A stretch of 64,000 nt of DNA from Saposhnikovia divaricata (Eukaryota; Streptophyta; Magnoliopsida; Apiales; Apiaceae), in contig CM071599.1 in assembly GCA_036435485.1 (NCBI GenBank), forward strand, positions 212,263,178-212,327,177, given 5' to 3'. The notes beneath the pieces were generated by a model, which did not search any database, had not been told where the DNA came from, and was given only the letters and a program-made list of their open reading frames with translations. Shown here one piece after another: positions 41,966-56,713 of the stretch (positions are counted from its first letter, which is position 1; each line of letters begins with the position of its first letter). The position numbers and the translations under genes were made by a program.

Positions 41966-42755
41966 TAGTAGATGCTTATTTCAAAACAAATTCTATCAAA
42001 GAAAAACTGTCCATTTGACTTACATGAAAACAAGGAATGCAAAAGCATGCTTGCTAGACCTAGATAATTGGAATATTTTGTTTATAGTAGGAATTGTAAA
42101 CTTGGATACAAAATCAAGTGTAGCAGTATCTTTGTATGTTAAAAAACACAAGTATCTCTGCTTAGAATTATTAGGATTTCTTGTAAAAGTGAAGTACTGA
42201 AACTGTAGTTGTGCAAACTGAAAAATTATTACAAAGAAATTCTTCAATATTTATATATCTCAGGCGGATCATACAAAACCACCTGAAATTATAAAACTGT
42301 TGAGTTTCATTTTACATTATTCCAACTGTTTTAATTTATGTGTTCATCTTTCCATTTTACTTAAAAAATTTGAAAAGAATTATCAAGATTGTATTCAACC
42401 TCCTTCTACTTGTATTGTTGGGAAACAACAATAGTTATACATAACTTTTTTTTCTTATCTATATTATATGATACATAAAATATATATTTAAATTTTAAAT
42501 ACTAAATTCATGTAACAAAATCAAACATAAATTAATAATTAACTTAAAAATTGTATATTTAATCCATGCAAAATATAAATATATGATTAGAAAAATATTA
42601 AAACAGTAGAGAAAATTGGGCCTGAGGACAATCACAGGGATCTCTCCTAAGGTTATAACAGATATGTACCTATAAAGTAAGGGGCTCCGCAGGAGCATTT
42701 TTGTAAATATTAATTTTTTTTTCAATGATTTACCTAAATACCCTTAAATTTGTAT
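41966..42755. other. Intergenic, nothing recognised
   Basis: AT-rich; short open frames on both strands with no recognisable domain. Confidence 0.5.
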
Positions 42756-42761
42756 TAAAAT

Positions 42762-42985
42762 TAGGGATATTCCAAATGGTATCACTGTACAATTGGCTTT
42801 TCCATTTGGTACCATCCAACATTTTTGACTTCCAAGCGGTACTACTGTACTTTTGGCTTCATCCATTTTATATCATTCTGTCAAGGACACGTTAGTTAGA
42901 CGTTAGATTATTCTTAATGTAACAACTATACAATGGACTTTTTCATACGGTGCCATTCAATATTTTTGACTTCTACATGGTAGGC
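42762..42985. mobile_element. Degenerate relative of the Mutator-like MITE
   Basis: attccaaatggtatcactgtac..ttggcttttccatttggtaccatcc, followed by ggtactactgtacttttggctt and later tttttcatacggtgccattc, resembles the terminal repeats of the element at 11428-11902 (aatggtaccactgtacttttggctttt). Ends are too decayed to define a target duplication. Confidence 0.45.
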
Positions 42986-43150
42986 ATGTCAACGGGTCGG
43001 GTTTGGATCGGATCGACCTAAATCCATATCCATATACATTTTTTTATCGGATTCGGATCGGATCGGATCAGATATTTTAAAGGTGGATCCATATCCAATC
43101 CATTTAGTTTAATGGATAAACGGATCAGATTTCGAATATCCATTGCTCCA
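42986..43150. repeat. GGATCGGATC-rich low-complexity stretch
   Basis: Repeats of cggatcggatc, gtcgggtttggatcggatcg and atccatatcc, similar in style to 39270-39300. Function unknown; common type of plant intergenic repeat. Confidence 0.5.
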
Positions 43151-43306
43151 TTTACTTTTTAAAATATAAAAAAAATAATCACATCGATATATATCATTCA
43201 CCATTTTAAAAGAAAATTAGTAAAATTTAAGGAGTTACAATCTAGATTCAGTGTTTAAATTTTATTAGCAATTAAAAAATTTAAATTATTTTAATAATTT
43301 TATAGT

Positions 43307-43490
43307 TAAAAAACATTGTTTAAAAAAACAGAAATCACAAGTTCAAATCGAATAAAAGAAATGTATGAAATCAAGTACTTCAAAAAAGAGAAATTTATTT
43401 TTTTCTGTTCAAACACAATGTTTAAAAAAACATAAATCACAAGTTCAAATCGAATAAAAGAAATATATGAAGTTAAGTTCTTTGAATTTT
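43307..43490. repeat. Direct repeat of about 70 bp
   Basis: atgtttaaaaaaaca.aaatcacaagttcaaatcgaataaaagaaat.tatgaa occurs at about 43313 and again at about 43421, a spacing of about 108 bp. The 70-residue minus-strand frame is its by-product. Confidence 0.75.
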
Positions 43491-43499
43491 TTTTTCCTA

Positions 43500-44150
43500 G
43501 CCTATATATAAATAACAAATTACTTATGAATGATTATATATTTGTATCGTAATTTGTTTTTGTGTCCCTACATATTATAATTTTTTCTTTTATTCTTTAA
43601 TGATAATCAAAAAATTTATCTTTAAAATTTCATTTTTTACGGTACACTTATTCGAAAGCATGAGTAATTTGACCTTAGAATCGATTATGTAGATATGCAT
43701 TCAATTGTGGGTGGATCTTAAATATATACAAGGCTTGTACACTTGGATCATGCAATCAGCTCGTGTGCTGGGGTATCCGTATTGTGCATTGATGGGGGCA
43801 TCAGCTGTTATTCCTTGAAAAATAGGGTTATATAGGTTATTTTACAAGTAAGGCAATTAAACAAACACTACAAATTACACAAATAAATCAAACTAATGAA
43901 TAAAATCTATTACTATAGAACACAAGGGTAAAAAGTGCAAAACAAAAAAAGGCTGTGAAATGTTTAGTATATCCTTATTTATCACATAATTACAAAAATG
44001 GGATGAGAATTGAACTCATGAACTTAAACTTAAAGATGACAATCTTAACCAATATGCTAGATACTCATTTTGATAAAAACATAAACTCTTTATCTACATG
44101 TGCAATCACCCATATAGTACATTATATTAACCTTTTTTTTGTCTTGTATT
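43500..44150. other. Intergenic, nothing recognised
   Basis: AT-rich DNA with no gene, RNA gene or clear repeat. Confidence 0.5.
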
Positions 44151-44159
44151 CTATTTGAC

Positions 44160-45450
44160 AAGATAGAAAATTTATGTATACAAGTGTTTTGAAACCATGT
44201 TTCTTAACAATTTTTTTACAAATCCAACCATACTAGAAGAAAAGATTGCATAAAAATAAGTAGGTACACAAAATATTAAAGATCTTTTTAGCCTAACGAA
44301 TTGGTTTATAAAATAATTTAAATAAGTGATTTAGTTTTAAATATAAAATTTTAAATTATACACAAATAATTGACTTAAAATAAAGATTTGTATTAACGTA
44401 AAAAAATTTAAAAATAGGATACTTATATACTGCCTTGAAATCATGTTTTTAACAAATATTTTACAAATCCAACCATACGAGAAGAAAAGATCACATAAAA
44501 ACAAGCACGTATACAAAATGTTAAAAATCTTTTTAATCTAACGAATTGGTTCGTAAAATAATTTAAATAATTAATTTGGTTTTAAATACAAAATTTTAAA
44601 TTATACACAAATAATCGACTTAAAGTATAGATTCTTATTAACGTATAAGATTTAAAAATAGGTTATCAAGATAGAAAATTTATCTACACAAGTGACTTGA
44701 AATCATGTTTTTAACAAATTTTTACAAATCCAACTATATTATAAGAAAAGATCGCATAAAATTAGTAGGTACACAAATGTTAAAGATCTTTTTAGTCCGA
44801 TGAATTGCTTCATAAAATGAATTAAATAAGTGATTTGATTTTAAATATAAAATTTTAAATTATACACAAATAGTTGACTTAAAGTGAATATTTCTATTAA
44901 TATGTAAGATTTAAAAATAGTATACCAATATAGAAAATTTATCTACACAAGTGCCTTGAAATCATGTTTTCAATAATTTTTTATCAAATCCAATCATACT
45001 ATAAGAAGAGATTGCGTAAAAATAAGTAGGTACACGAAATGTTAAAGATTGTTTTAGTATAACAAATTGGTTCGTAAAGTAATATAAATAAGTATTTTGG
45101 TTTTAAATATAAAATTTTAAATTATACACAAATTATCGAATTAAAGTACAGATTTCTATTAACGTATAAGATTTAAAAATAGGATATCAAGATTGTAAAT
45201 TTATCTACACAAGTAACTTGAATCATGTTTTTAACAATTTTTGTTTACAAATCCAACCATACTAGAAGAAAAGATCCCGTAAAAATAAGTAGGTACACAA
45301 AATGTTAAAGATCTTTTAAATTTAACGAATTAGTTCGTAAAAAAAATTTAATTAAGTGATTAGGTTTTAAACATAACTTTTTAAATTATGCACAAATATT
45401 CGACTTAAAGTACACATTTCTATTAACGTATAAGATTTAAAATATGATAC
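44160..45450. repeat. Five-unit tandem array, unit about 246-262 bp
   Basis: Each unit contains cttgaaatcatgttttaac, tttacaaatccaaccatact, agaagaaaagatcgcataaaa, agtaggtacacaaaatgttaaagatctttttag, taacgaattggttc, ttttaaattatacacaaat and tattaacgtataagatttaaaaat. Unit landmarks (gaaatcatg) lie near 44189, 44436, 44698, 44956 and 45217. The units are diverged but collinear. AT-rich, non-coding, satellite-like. Confidence 0.88.
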
Positions 45451-45975
45451 TAAATTTTATAAAGTATTATAATCAAGTAGTCGATATATGCTTGAAATAA
45501 AATTATTAAATTTTAAAAAACTAAGTTTCATAAATTAAATTTTAATTATTATCAAAAAATGAACTTAATTAGCGTAAATGTATATATTATGTAAATGTGT
45601 TTTGACAAATTAAAATTATCATTCATTGGGAAACATTTAAATTTAAAATATAAGATCATCGGGGTAGTTAAATCACTTTTTATTTTTTACTAATATTTTT
45701 AAATTAAATTATTTGCATTGTTAAATTTGAGTTAAGACTTTTAAATGATCGTACAATCAGAATCTAATTTTAATTAATATATTAGTAAAAAATTAATTTT
45801 TTGAAATAAATTATAAAAATAGATTTATTTTTAAAATTCATTGAAATAAATATGTAGCAAGAAATTTTAAATTTAAATTTTTATAATCACAATAAATAAT
45901 ATAGCAAAAAATACAATTTAAATAACAGGCCCGCATGAGCTTTTATGCTAGTTTTGCATGGGCTTTTATGCTAGT
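45451..45975. other. AT-rich DNA with short GC-rich imperfect repeat
   Basis: No gene. At 45929-45975 gcccgcatgagcttttatgctag and gcatgggcttttatgctag are imperfect direct repeats; the form resembles a Helitron 3' end (hairpin then CTAG), but the stem is weak. Confidence 0.35.
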
Positions 45976-46274
<299 letters not shown>

Positions 46275-49051
46275 TATATATATATTGAAGAGTTCGAATT
46301 TATAGGGTAAACATATAATTAGAAGTACCACTGAAAGTAGAATAGGTATTTAATTATAAGGCACATGATTAAAAGTTCTATTTGAAAAAGAATATATAGG
46401 AGTTCGAATAAACACTAATAAATATAAAAATATCTTTTAAAATATTAGAAATATAATAGGTGTTCGAATTTATAGATGAGAAGAATTCGAATTTATAGGG
46501 AAGACATATAAATAGAAGTTCTATTGGAAGTATAATAAGTATTTATAAGGCATATAATTAAAAGTTCTATTGTAAGTAGAATAGGAGTTCGAATTTATAG
46601 AGAATAAGAGTTTGAACTTATAAAAAAAACATGTAATTATAAGTTCTATTGGAAGAGAGTTCGAATTAATAGAGAATAACAGTTCAAATTTATAGAAAAA
46701 ACATATAATTATATGTTCTATTGCAAGTAGAATAAGTATTTGAATATATAAAGAAAAGAACTTATGTGTTAACATAATAAAAAAATATTCTTATGCGGAA
46801 AACCTAAATATATACAGGAGTATCTATAATATAAACAGAAAATAAGATGTTTTTTTAAACTCAATAATTTTTAGAAAGTTTGGAGAAAATTAAAATTGGA
46901 ATTTACTCTATTTTTAGGTTTTGATTTTAAGGAAAAAAGTTGTATAAGATAAGTATTATCAATAATATGTAATGAAGTTGGAATTTTGATCTCAAACAAG
47001 AGCGGCTCGAAACGTGTTTAACGGGAAGACGGCTCACTAGAAAAGATTGTATGAGCTATTAAAATTTGATATTGAAGTTATAAATTATATTTCATTTTTA
47101 TGACTCAATTTTTATGGATAAAAAATGTTATACAAGTAATATATGTAAAAGTTCAGGTTTTGATATTAACGAAAGAGCGCCTCAATAGGAATAACCATGT
47201 TTAATGAGAAAACGATTCATTAAAGAAAACCATGTTGAACATTAAAATTTAATATTCATGATACAATAGAAAATAAATGTATTTAAATTTTTTAGAATTT
47301 TAGGATTTTAAATATTAATAACTAAAAAACTATCTTTTAATATTTTAGAAGAATAATAGGTGTTCAAATATATTTAGAATAATTAATTAAAAATTTTATT
47401 GGATGCAAAATAAGTGTTTGTAATACATATAATTAAGAGTTTTATTATAATTAAAATAGGAGTTCTAATTTATAAATAAGAAGAGTCTGGATTTATTAAA
47501 AATACATATAATTAAAAAATTAATTGAAGGTAGAAAAGATGTTTGAATACATAAAGAATATATATAATAAAATGTTTTATTGGAAGTAGTATACGAGCGC
47601 GATGGAGGCGTCTTATACGATTTTTTAAAATTATAAACATCTTTTCCTAGAAATCCTTTATTTTAACATTTTTATACAAGTTAATTATAATTGTATTAAA
47701 AAAAATTCCATTAAAGTCTTCACATTTAAAAAAATTGATGTGTTAACATGAAAGAAATACATTTCCATGCGGAACCTGTAAATTAATACTGGAATATCTA
47801 TAATATACAAAAAATATAAGATGTATTTTCATCTTTTAAAATTTCATAAATATTAGAAAGTTCAAACAATGTAAAAATTGGAATTTACTCTCTTTTAAAG
47901 TTTTAATTTTTAAGAAAAAAAAGATATTTCATAAGATAAGTGCCATCAATAATATGTAATGAAGTTACAATTTCGGTTACAAATAAGAACGGCTCGAAAC
48001 ATGTTTTAACGGCAAGATAGCTCACTATGTCAATTTTTTTTATTTTTTTAGGGTTTGATTTTAATAAAAATTATAAAATAAGTCTTTATAATATATGTTA
48101 AAGTTGGGATTTCGATTTTAACGAAAGAGTGACTCAATCAAAAGAATCGTGTTTAACAAGAAATGGGCTCATTAGAAAAGATTATATAATATAATATGAC
48201 GTAATTATGTATTGAATTCTTTTTAAAAAAATTGTAATGCCACCGTGAATCGCGGCTTTATCGAGTAATTTTATATTATAGTACAACACAAGACCCAATT
48301 TTAAAATTTCACACAAGATCTGGAAATGTTTCTTACGCATCCATTGAAACATGCATGCATTGATAGAACTTAATTCGTGCTTCTCGGCCAAAACATGCAT
48401 GAACCTTTAAGTACACTGCCTACGTTGAAACTAATAATAATCATCAATTTTTTTCTCTTCATAAAAAAAGTAGTATGTAGTTAAAACTAAGATAACCGCT
48501 CCCGTTGAGTGAAAAATGGAGAAGAAAACGCTGGGAATTGCTTGACTTTTGGCTGCATAAACCCCTTTGACTAAAAAGATAGCAATTGATTATGTAGTTA
48601 TAATATGAAGGAACTGGACCGGGACCGGGACCGGGACCGGGACGATTGATAGCAAAAACATGTTACCACCGAAATTTTATGTATCAAGCGTAAAGTAGGA
48701 TTTGTGATGTAAATGCATAGAAGATCATATATATTTATACGTATTATGAATTTTTTTTTGAGGTATGATATTACAGAAATCACTTGTTCTGAGCCATCTG
48801 CAATAATACAAATACAAGCAGTAAGATTAAGGTGACTACTTAATTGAGTGCAAGAACAACAATTAAGCCAGCTGAACTCATTTCGGCGCTACTTGCTTTT
48901 AGTTAAATCAATTTCGTTTACAGTACTCCTTAAAAACATGCACCAAATTCATTATAAATACACCTTTAATCCATTTCTTAATCCACTAATCCATCTTCTA
49001 AAGTCTTTTAATCCACTCCTAGTTTCATAAGCTTCGACCGAAACAAAAATC

Positions 49052-50672
49052 ATGACTTTAAATACTTGTAGAATGTTACTTGTTCCATTTCTACTAATCT
49101 TGTTCAATCGAACCAGTGCACAACCTGTGACATTCAATGTGATAGAGCTAGGTGCAAAACCTGATGGGAAAACTGACTCAACTAAGTCTTTTCTTAGTGC
49201 ATGGACCGGAGCTTGTCTATCGGTAACACCAGCCTTGATTTACGTTCCGCGGGGGAGGTTCCTGATTCAAAGAGTCTACTTAAGTGGTAAATGCAGGAAC
49301 AATAATATCTTGTTTAGGATAGATGGAGTCTTTGTGGCTCCAACAGATTTTCGGATTGCTGGAAATGCGACACATTGGTTAGACTTTCATGGAGTTGATG
49401 GTGTTACTATTAGTGGTGGGATCCTCGACGGGAAAGGCACTGGTTTGTGGGATTGCAAGGAGGCCGGAAAGGATTGTCCTGTCGGAGCCTCGGTAAGTTT
49501 CCTTCACATTTTTACTCAACTGATATTGATGATTTTCTAATTTATTAAGGTTTTCGACTTTTAGGCCTGATACACTCTTACATCTAATTATGTCAACAAA
49601 CATGTGCCGAATCTAATTATAATTTTTTAAAAAATAATCTTTAATTGATTGCGCACTTTATTGTTGACGTAAAGACTAAAAGATCGAGCATTATTGTAAC
49701 TGATAATATATATGACTTAATTTGCAGACACTAAGTTTTACAAATTCGAAGAATATTGTTGTAAGCGGCTTAACAACATTGAACAGCCAACTGTTTCACA
49801 TTGTCATCAATGGTTGCCAAAACGTAAAGATGAAAGGAATCAAGATCTTAGCATCCGGAAATAGCCCAAACACAGACGGAATTCATGTTCAATTTTCGTC
49901 TGCTGTCACGATCTTAAACTCTAAGATTAGTACTGGAGATGATTGCATTTCAATAAGTGCAGGTACTACAAATTTGTGGATTGAAAATGTGGTATGCGGC
50001 CCTGGCCATGGCATTAGGTAAAAATCAAATTACATTTTCATCTATATTTAAAATGTATTAAGGCATTTTTCGATGAATTATTGATAATATTTTTTGTTGT
50101 TTCGCAGCATCGGGAGTTTGGGCAGAGATCTGAAGGAAGCAGGTGTGCAAAATGTGACAGTGAAAACAGTTACATTTAGTGGTACAACAAATGGTGTAAG
50201 AATTAAAACATGGGGCAGGCCAAGCTCCGGTTTTGTAAGGAATGTTCTATTTCAGCATATAAATATGATCAATGTCCAAAATCCTTTGATCATAGACCAG
50301 AATTACTGCCCCAATAACAAAGATTGTCCTGGCCAGGTACGCCAATTTGAGTGAATACATTTTTCTCCAGCAGGACGATATAGCTGTTAATAATATGTAC
50401 CATTATTTTTTATTATAGTAGCTCACATATATTTCTTTGTTTTCAATTTACAGTTCTCGGGCGTTAAAATTAGTGACGTGACATACCAAGATATTCACGG
50501 AACATCAGCAACCAAAGTGGCAGTAAAATTCGATTGCAGCAAGAAGAATCCATGTAATGGTATACAATTGGATAAAGTAAACCTCACATATCAAGATCAA
50601 CCCGCCACAGCATATTGTATTAATGCAGCAGGAACTGCGTCTGGCTTGGTTGTACCAACAAGTTGTTTGTAG
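49052..50672 (+). CDS. Polygalacturonase PG1, second copy, four exons
   Basis: Exons 49052-49492, 49728-50017, 50108-50336 and 50454-50672, each exactly 46,321 bp from the first PG1 copy. Every reading-frame segment is identical, giving the same secreted 392-residue GH28 protein with NTD, DD, GHG and RIK signatures. The TATA box (48953-48960) and the 3' hairpin (50758-50800) are also unchanged, so both copies should be expressed alike if both exist in the genome. Confidence 0.93.
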
Positions 50673-50757
50673 GAGACTCCGGCAAGGAAAGAAGTGCGCA
50701 TTCAGGCTACCAGATTGCGGATATATAGTTCTTAAGGGCTGCGGGCTAAGCAGCAAG

Positions 50758-50800
50758 CGCTTATTGTTGATGGAACACTCTGTTCCATCAACAATAAGCG
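50758..50800. repeat. Perfect 20-bp hairpin downstream of PG1 copy 2
   Basis: Identical to 4437-4479, with no compensating or single changes between copies. Confidence 0.9.
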
Positions 50801-51425
50801 TAAATTATTATTTCTTTAAGAATTTTAAGCGGAAATTATTGTTTTGAAGTTGTAAAAAGTGTAAGGATTCCTTTTGCTGGTGCGGGGTGCCCGTGGTGTT
50901 GTTAAGCCCATTGCACTCACCTGGCCCTGCAGAAGATGAGTACAACCCAGTAACTACGAGTAGTACTATGCATTACTTATTTATACAGAATCAGCTGATC
51001 TTACTACAAGAATTTTCAGTTTTAATAACAGAAAATTCCGTTGGCAAAGTAAGCAAATCCGTTGGGAAAACAGTTTGCCAACGGAATGCCAACCGAAGAG
51101 AAGGGTTGATAGAAACGTTGTTGGGAAGGGCCTTGCCAACCGAATCATTTCCGTTACTAGTTTTACTAACGGAATAGTAATAAACTAATAACAGATCTCA
51201 AAGTCACCAAAAATAAGCACCCTGCCAACGGAACTGAATTCGTTGTTAAATTTAGTAACCCTTTACCAACAGAAGTCTATTTTTAAAATTTAATTAAAAA
51301 GGGAAAAATAGCTAAAAATTATTTTTAATTTTTTTTTTTTGGTTTAGAAATGCTATAATATAACAAAGCAACATACTTGCAAACAGTTTCCATGATACCA
51401 GAAGTTTTTCAACATTGAACAAACA

Positions 51426-51556
51426 CATTGTATTGTACACAAGTTGGTGTCTTCGAAAAGACCAACCAAATATGCCTCTGCAGCCTCTTGCAATGCTAAA
51501 AAAACATGACTCTGAAACCTTAGATCAGTCTTGAAGTCCTGAGCGATTAGCAAGCT
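51426..51556 (-). pseudogene. Captured histone H3.3 fragment, second copy
   Basis: Same translation as 5105-5235, including the internal loss between LLI and AQDFK. Confidence 0.85.
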
Positions 51557-53191
51557 CATATTCCCCGTTCTCTAAATGTCTCTGATATGGCCTCAACCTG
51601 GAGTCGGTTGGTGGCAGATTTGTCTGGTTCTGTTGGTTAGGAATATATATTAAAATATGGCAGATATTAAAAGAACAATTATAATACTATGCTATTATAT
51701 GCTATGTCAAATTCACAAGAAATTAGTATACACACATATGTACAAGTAAAGACCATTCTCAAACCATTTCTACAATCCTATACACATCACTATAACTATT
51801 TCTTTAGCGAAAACCCTTACCAATAGATCACACGGAAACCAACCCAACAGGAAAATAGTACAAAGAAGAAGAAACAGGGTAACATGGGTTAAAACTAAAA
51901 TCTTTTAGGATGATACAGGCACTTTCAATATGATAATCCACATCATAATCTAACATAATTAGATGTCACCATCTTCCTAAAAAATTGCGTAAACTTGACT
52001 CCCTGAATCTAGTAGACAATTTTGTTAACAATATAACAATCAGCAGAAAAGCCTAGAAATTTGTAATAAATAAGTAAAGGCATGGAAGAAAATTATAACG
52101 AAAAAGGTGACTATTTCTATCAATAAAAAATAATGAATATTCACTCCTATATTCCTCAACATTTGGGAGTTCGTCTGTAAATTTTAGGAGGTAGAGTATC
52201 ACTTTTTTTTTCTCTTTCCTTCAAAATATGTTTAGCACAGCAAATATAGCGAACCATGGAAAACTTACGTAGTTACCTTCTTCAATTTAAATGATCGGGT
52301 TTAAAATTGTGTAAAGTATGAAGATCAGCCTCCATGATGAATCATGTTAATTATTAAAATATGTGATCTGCAACTACAACAAATCTGTTTACATGCTTTA
52401 TATTAAATCCTATAAAATGCCCTTCCCTTTCCTGCAGACATAAAGCTATTCCTGACAATTTCTTTCACTCAGCAGCCAATTATACAGACAAGCACAAGGC
52501 AATCTTACTAACACAGGTTAGTGACAGAGAGAGAGAGGAGGAGGAACAGGGACGGGGAAATCAAAAAATTATAGTAATAAATAACTAAACAATATAACAG
52601 ATAGAAAAGGAGGCTATCATCGGAGTAGTACATAAAATTCTGAACTATTATCCACAAGCTGCTATAAGAAGGATCCTAAATCATGCTAAGAAATAAAAAG
52701 AACTTGGGAGATCGGAGTCAGGCCTTACATGTAATTGCCTCCTCGGTATTTAAAAACAAATTTTTGTTTACACCTTTTGCAGTTCCTAAATGATCCAATA
52801 TTAGTTGACTGTCAGCAGCTAACCTACAACATACATGAAACAAATACTTTGCACAAAAATTGACTACTACTGAACTATAACTTTCCACTAGGTTCCAGTA
52901 AATTTTCCGTTTCGAACCACCAACAGTATTTCAATCATGTAACATTCAGAATCAAACATCGAGATAGCAATAGAACCACAAATGAGAAAGTTTAGAGAAA
53001 TTCATAGAGTGTGGCAAAAGCAGTTACGGTTCACCTGAAGTCACATGAATAACTCCTAGTTATAAACTCTATTGACTACAAACTTATGCATACACATGCT
53101 ATGCCAAAGCACTGTGTTGCTTGCTGCATCAAATTTATAGTAATGCTAAAGAAGGGAGCATGCAGAATAATTAACATCTTCCTACACTTAC

Positions 53192-53580
53192 TTCCATTGT
53201 AGTGGTGCACTCCAACCTTTGCAAGCATGGCATAGTACTCAGTCTTAGATTTCCTCAATGGCGGGCAATTGTTCGAAATGATAATCAACTTACCTACAAT
53301 AACAACCCAAACCAACCGTAAAAAATCACATAAATACACACACAACCTCAAATCAGGCATCACATCACAACCCATTTCATATTAAACCAAACCCATCAAC
53401 CAAATTACATAAACACATCCAAATCACAAAAAAATCAAAATCAAGAATGAAGGAGAAGAGTATAAAAATGAAACATTTGGAGAATCAGAGAGACTCAAGC
53501 ACAGTTGTGTAACCAAGAGTGTATTTACCACTCCTCATCACAAGTGCTAGCCTGTTGTTAATGCTCTCATGAGTCTTCTT
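53192..53580 (-). pseudogene. RPL30: Captured RPL30 fragment, second copy
   Basis: Exon A 53580-53476 and exon B 53293-53192. It shares the TGA after ESL. Near exon A, gctagc replaces gctatc; near exon B, the reading differs at CRKML versus CRRML. There is no sign that selection preserves the protein. Confidence 0.88.
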
Positions 53581-54219
53581 CTGCAATCATCATATACAAA
53601 CAGTTAAAACAGTATAGAACAAAATCAATCTTCAAACATAAACTCGAAGAAAAAAAGCTAATTGACGAGAAAGAAAGTCAAATCGAGCTTCATTAACACG
53701 AATACAGCTTTGAATTGAATTTATTTAGCTAGGGTTTGTGATTTTGCAAGTGGGTTTGTGAGTAATTGAAATTATAGGGTTTATAATTATAGTAATTGAA
53801 AAGCTAGGGTTTATATTTTGATTTTATTGACGATCGAGATGATGAACAAATTAAAAAAGCTAGGGTTTATACTTCGATTTGAATCGATAAAATGAGAGTG
53901 TGTTCTGTGTTGGGTGTGGAGTGTGTTTGGGTTCTGTGTGGTGTGGGTGTGTTCTGTGTTTTCTTCAAAGTTGAGAGAGAGAGGGAGGAGGGAGGAGGGA
54001 GGAGGGAGGAGGGGGAAAGGGGGGAAAATGTGATTTTTGTTTGGAGGGAAATGACTGAAAGGCTTGTAATAATTTTGGGAATTCGGATTGGGGCAAAAAT
54101 TGCCGCTTCATCTTTTCGTCCTAATTTTTATCATATTTTTTTAAATTTTTGTAATTTATTTATTTTAATTAATATATTAATTTAAAATAAAATAAATATC
54201 ATGTTATCTATATGTATAT

Positions 54220-56430
54220 ATGCATAAAAATACATATTAACATCGGTATGGTTGGATTGTAGAATAAATTATTTAAAAAAATTATTCAGTGAATCTAGCA
54301 CGTGCCCTATTACCGAAATTTGTACTATTACAACGTTTCCGTCAAGATGAGGCACAACCGAGCCATTTTATTTTTTGATTATTTTTCCCAACACTAGAAT
54401 GAATATCTATTAACATCCATACGATTCGATCGTCGAAGAAATCATTTTACAAAAATCATTCAGTGAATCTGACACTCGCCCCGTAACCGGAATCTGTATT
54501 ATTACAACATTTCCGTTAAGATGCGACACAACCGAGCCTTTTTATTTTCTGATTATTTTTTCCCAATGCTAGAATGAGTATCTACTAACATCCGTACAGT
54601 TCGATCGTAGAAGAAATAATTTAAAAAAATCATTCAGTGTATCTAGCACTCGTCCCGTTACCAGAATCTGTACTATTACAACATTTCCGTTAAGATGCGG
54701 CACAACCGAGGCTTTTTATTTTTTGATTATTTTTTTCTCAATATTAGAGTGAGTATCAATTAACATCCGTACGGTTCGATCATCGATGAAATCATTTAAA
54801 AAAATCAAAAATTGGGGGGAAAATGTGATTTTTGTTTGGGGGGAAAGACTGAAAGGCTTGTAATAATTTTGGGAATTGGGATTGGGGCAAAAATTTCCGC
54901 CTTCATTTTTTCGTCCTAATTTTTATCATATTTTTTTAAATTTTTTGTAATTTATTTTTTAATTAATATATTAATTTAAAATAAAATAAATATCATGTTA
55001 CCTATATGTATATATGCATAAAAAATACCTATTAACATCGGTATGGTTGGATCGTAGAATAAATCATTTAAAAAAAATTATTCAGTGAATCTAGCACGTG
55101 CCCTATTACCGGAATTTGTACTATTACAACGTTTCCGTCAAGATGAGGCACAACCGAGCCATTTTATTTTTTGATTATTTTTCCCAACACTAGAATGAGT
55201 ATCTATTAACATCCATACGGTTCGATCGTCGAAGAAATCATTTTAAAAAAATCATTCAGTGAATCTGACACGCGCCCCGTAACCGGAATCTGTATTATTA
55301 CAACATTTCCGTGAAGATGCGGCACAACCGAGCATTTTTATTTTCTGATTATTTTTCCCAACACTAGAATGAGTATCTACTAACATCCGCACAGTTCGAT
55401 CGTAGAAGAAATAATTTAAAAAAATCATTCAGTGTATCTTGCATGTGTCCCGTTACCAGAATATGTACTATGACAACATTTCCGTTAAGATGCGGCACAA
55501 CCGAGCCTTTTTATTTTTTGATTATTTTTTTTCTCAACACTAGAGTGAGTATCAATTAACATCCGTACGGTTCGATCATCGATGAAATCATTTAAAAAAA
55601 TCATTCAGTGAATCTGGCATGCGTCACGTTACCGGAATCTATACTATTACAACGTTTCCGTCAAGATGCGGCACAACTGAGCCTTTTTATTTTTTGATTC
55701 TTTTTTCCCAACTCTAAAATGAGTATCTATTAACATTCTTAACGTTCGATCGTGAAAAATATCAATAAAAAAATCATTCAGTGAATCTGGCACGCGTCCC
55801 GTTACCGAAATATGTACTATTACAACGTTTTTCGTTAAGATGCTACACAACCTAACCTTTTTATTTTTTGATTATTTTTTCTCAACACTAGAATGAGTAT
55901 CTACTAACATCCGTACGGTTCGATCATCGTATAAATAATTTAAAAAAATCAATCAATGAATCTCACACGCATCCCGTTACCGGATACAACGTTTACGTCA
56001 AGAGGCGGCACAACCGAGCCTTTTTATTTTTTGATTTTTTTTTGAAACTCTAATATGAGTATCTATTAACATTCTTACGGTTCAATCGTCGAAAAAATCA
56101 TTTAAAAAAATCATTCAGTGAATCTGGCACGTGCCCCGTTACCGGAATCCGTACTAGTATAACGTTTCCGTTTAGATGCGGCACAACCTAGCCTTTTTAT
56201 TTTTTGATTATTTTTTTCCAACACTAGAATGAGTATCTATTAACATTCTTACGGTTCGATCGTCGAAGAAATCATTTAAAAAAATCATTCAGTGAATCTG
56301 GCATGCGCCCCATTACCGGAATCTGTAGTATTACAACGTTTCCGTTAAGATGCGGTACAACCTTGCCTATTTATTTTTTGATTATTTTTTCCCAACACTA
56401 GAATGAGTACCTATTAACATCCGTACGGTT
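54220..56430. repeat. 175-bp tandem array in CACTA, second copy
   Basis: Same order of units and the same internal duplication as 7900-10110, with scattered substitutions. Array length is essentially unchanged, so no unit was gained or lost since the copies separated. Confidence 0.88.
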
Positions 56431-56439
56431 TCGACAATT

Positions 56440-56511
<72 letters not shown>

Positions 56512-56665
56512 AGGATACAATTATCTTAAATTTTTTAAAATTAAAATGTCGACTCTCTTTTGAAATATACTATACACCTATAATTAGACTAACTAACATG
56601 AGCAAAAATATAAATATGTTTAATTATATAATTTATATGTAAATAACTAATATGATTAATTACCT

Positions 56666-56713
<48 letters not shown>

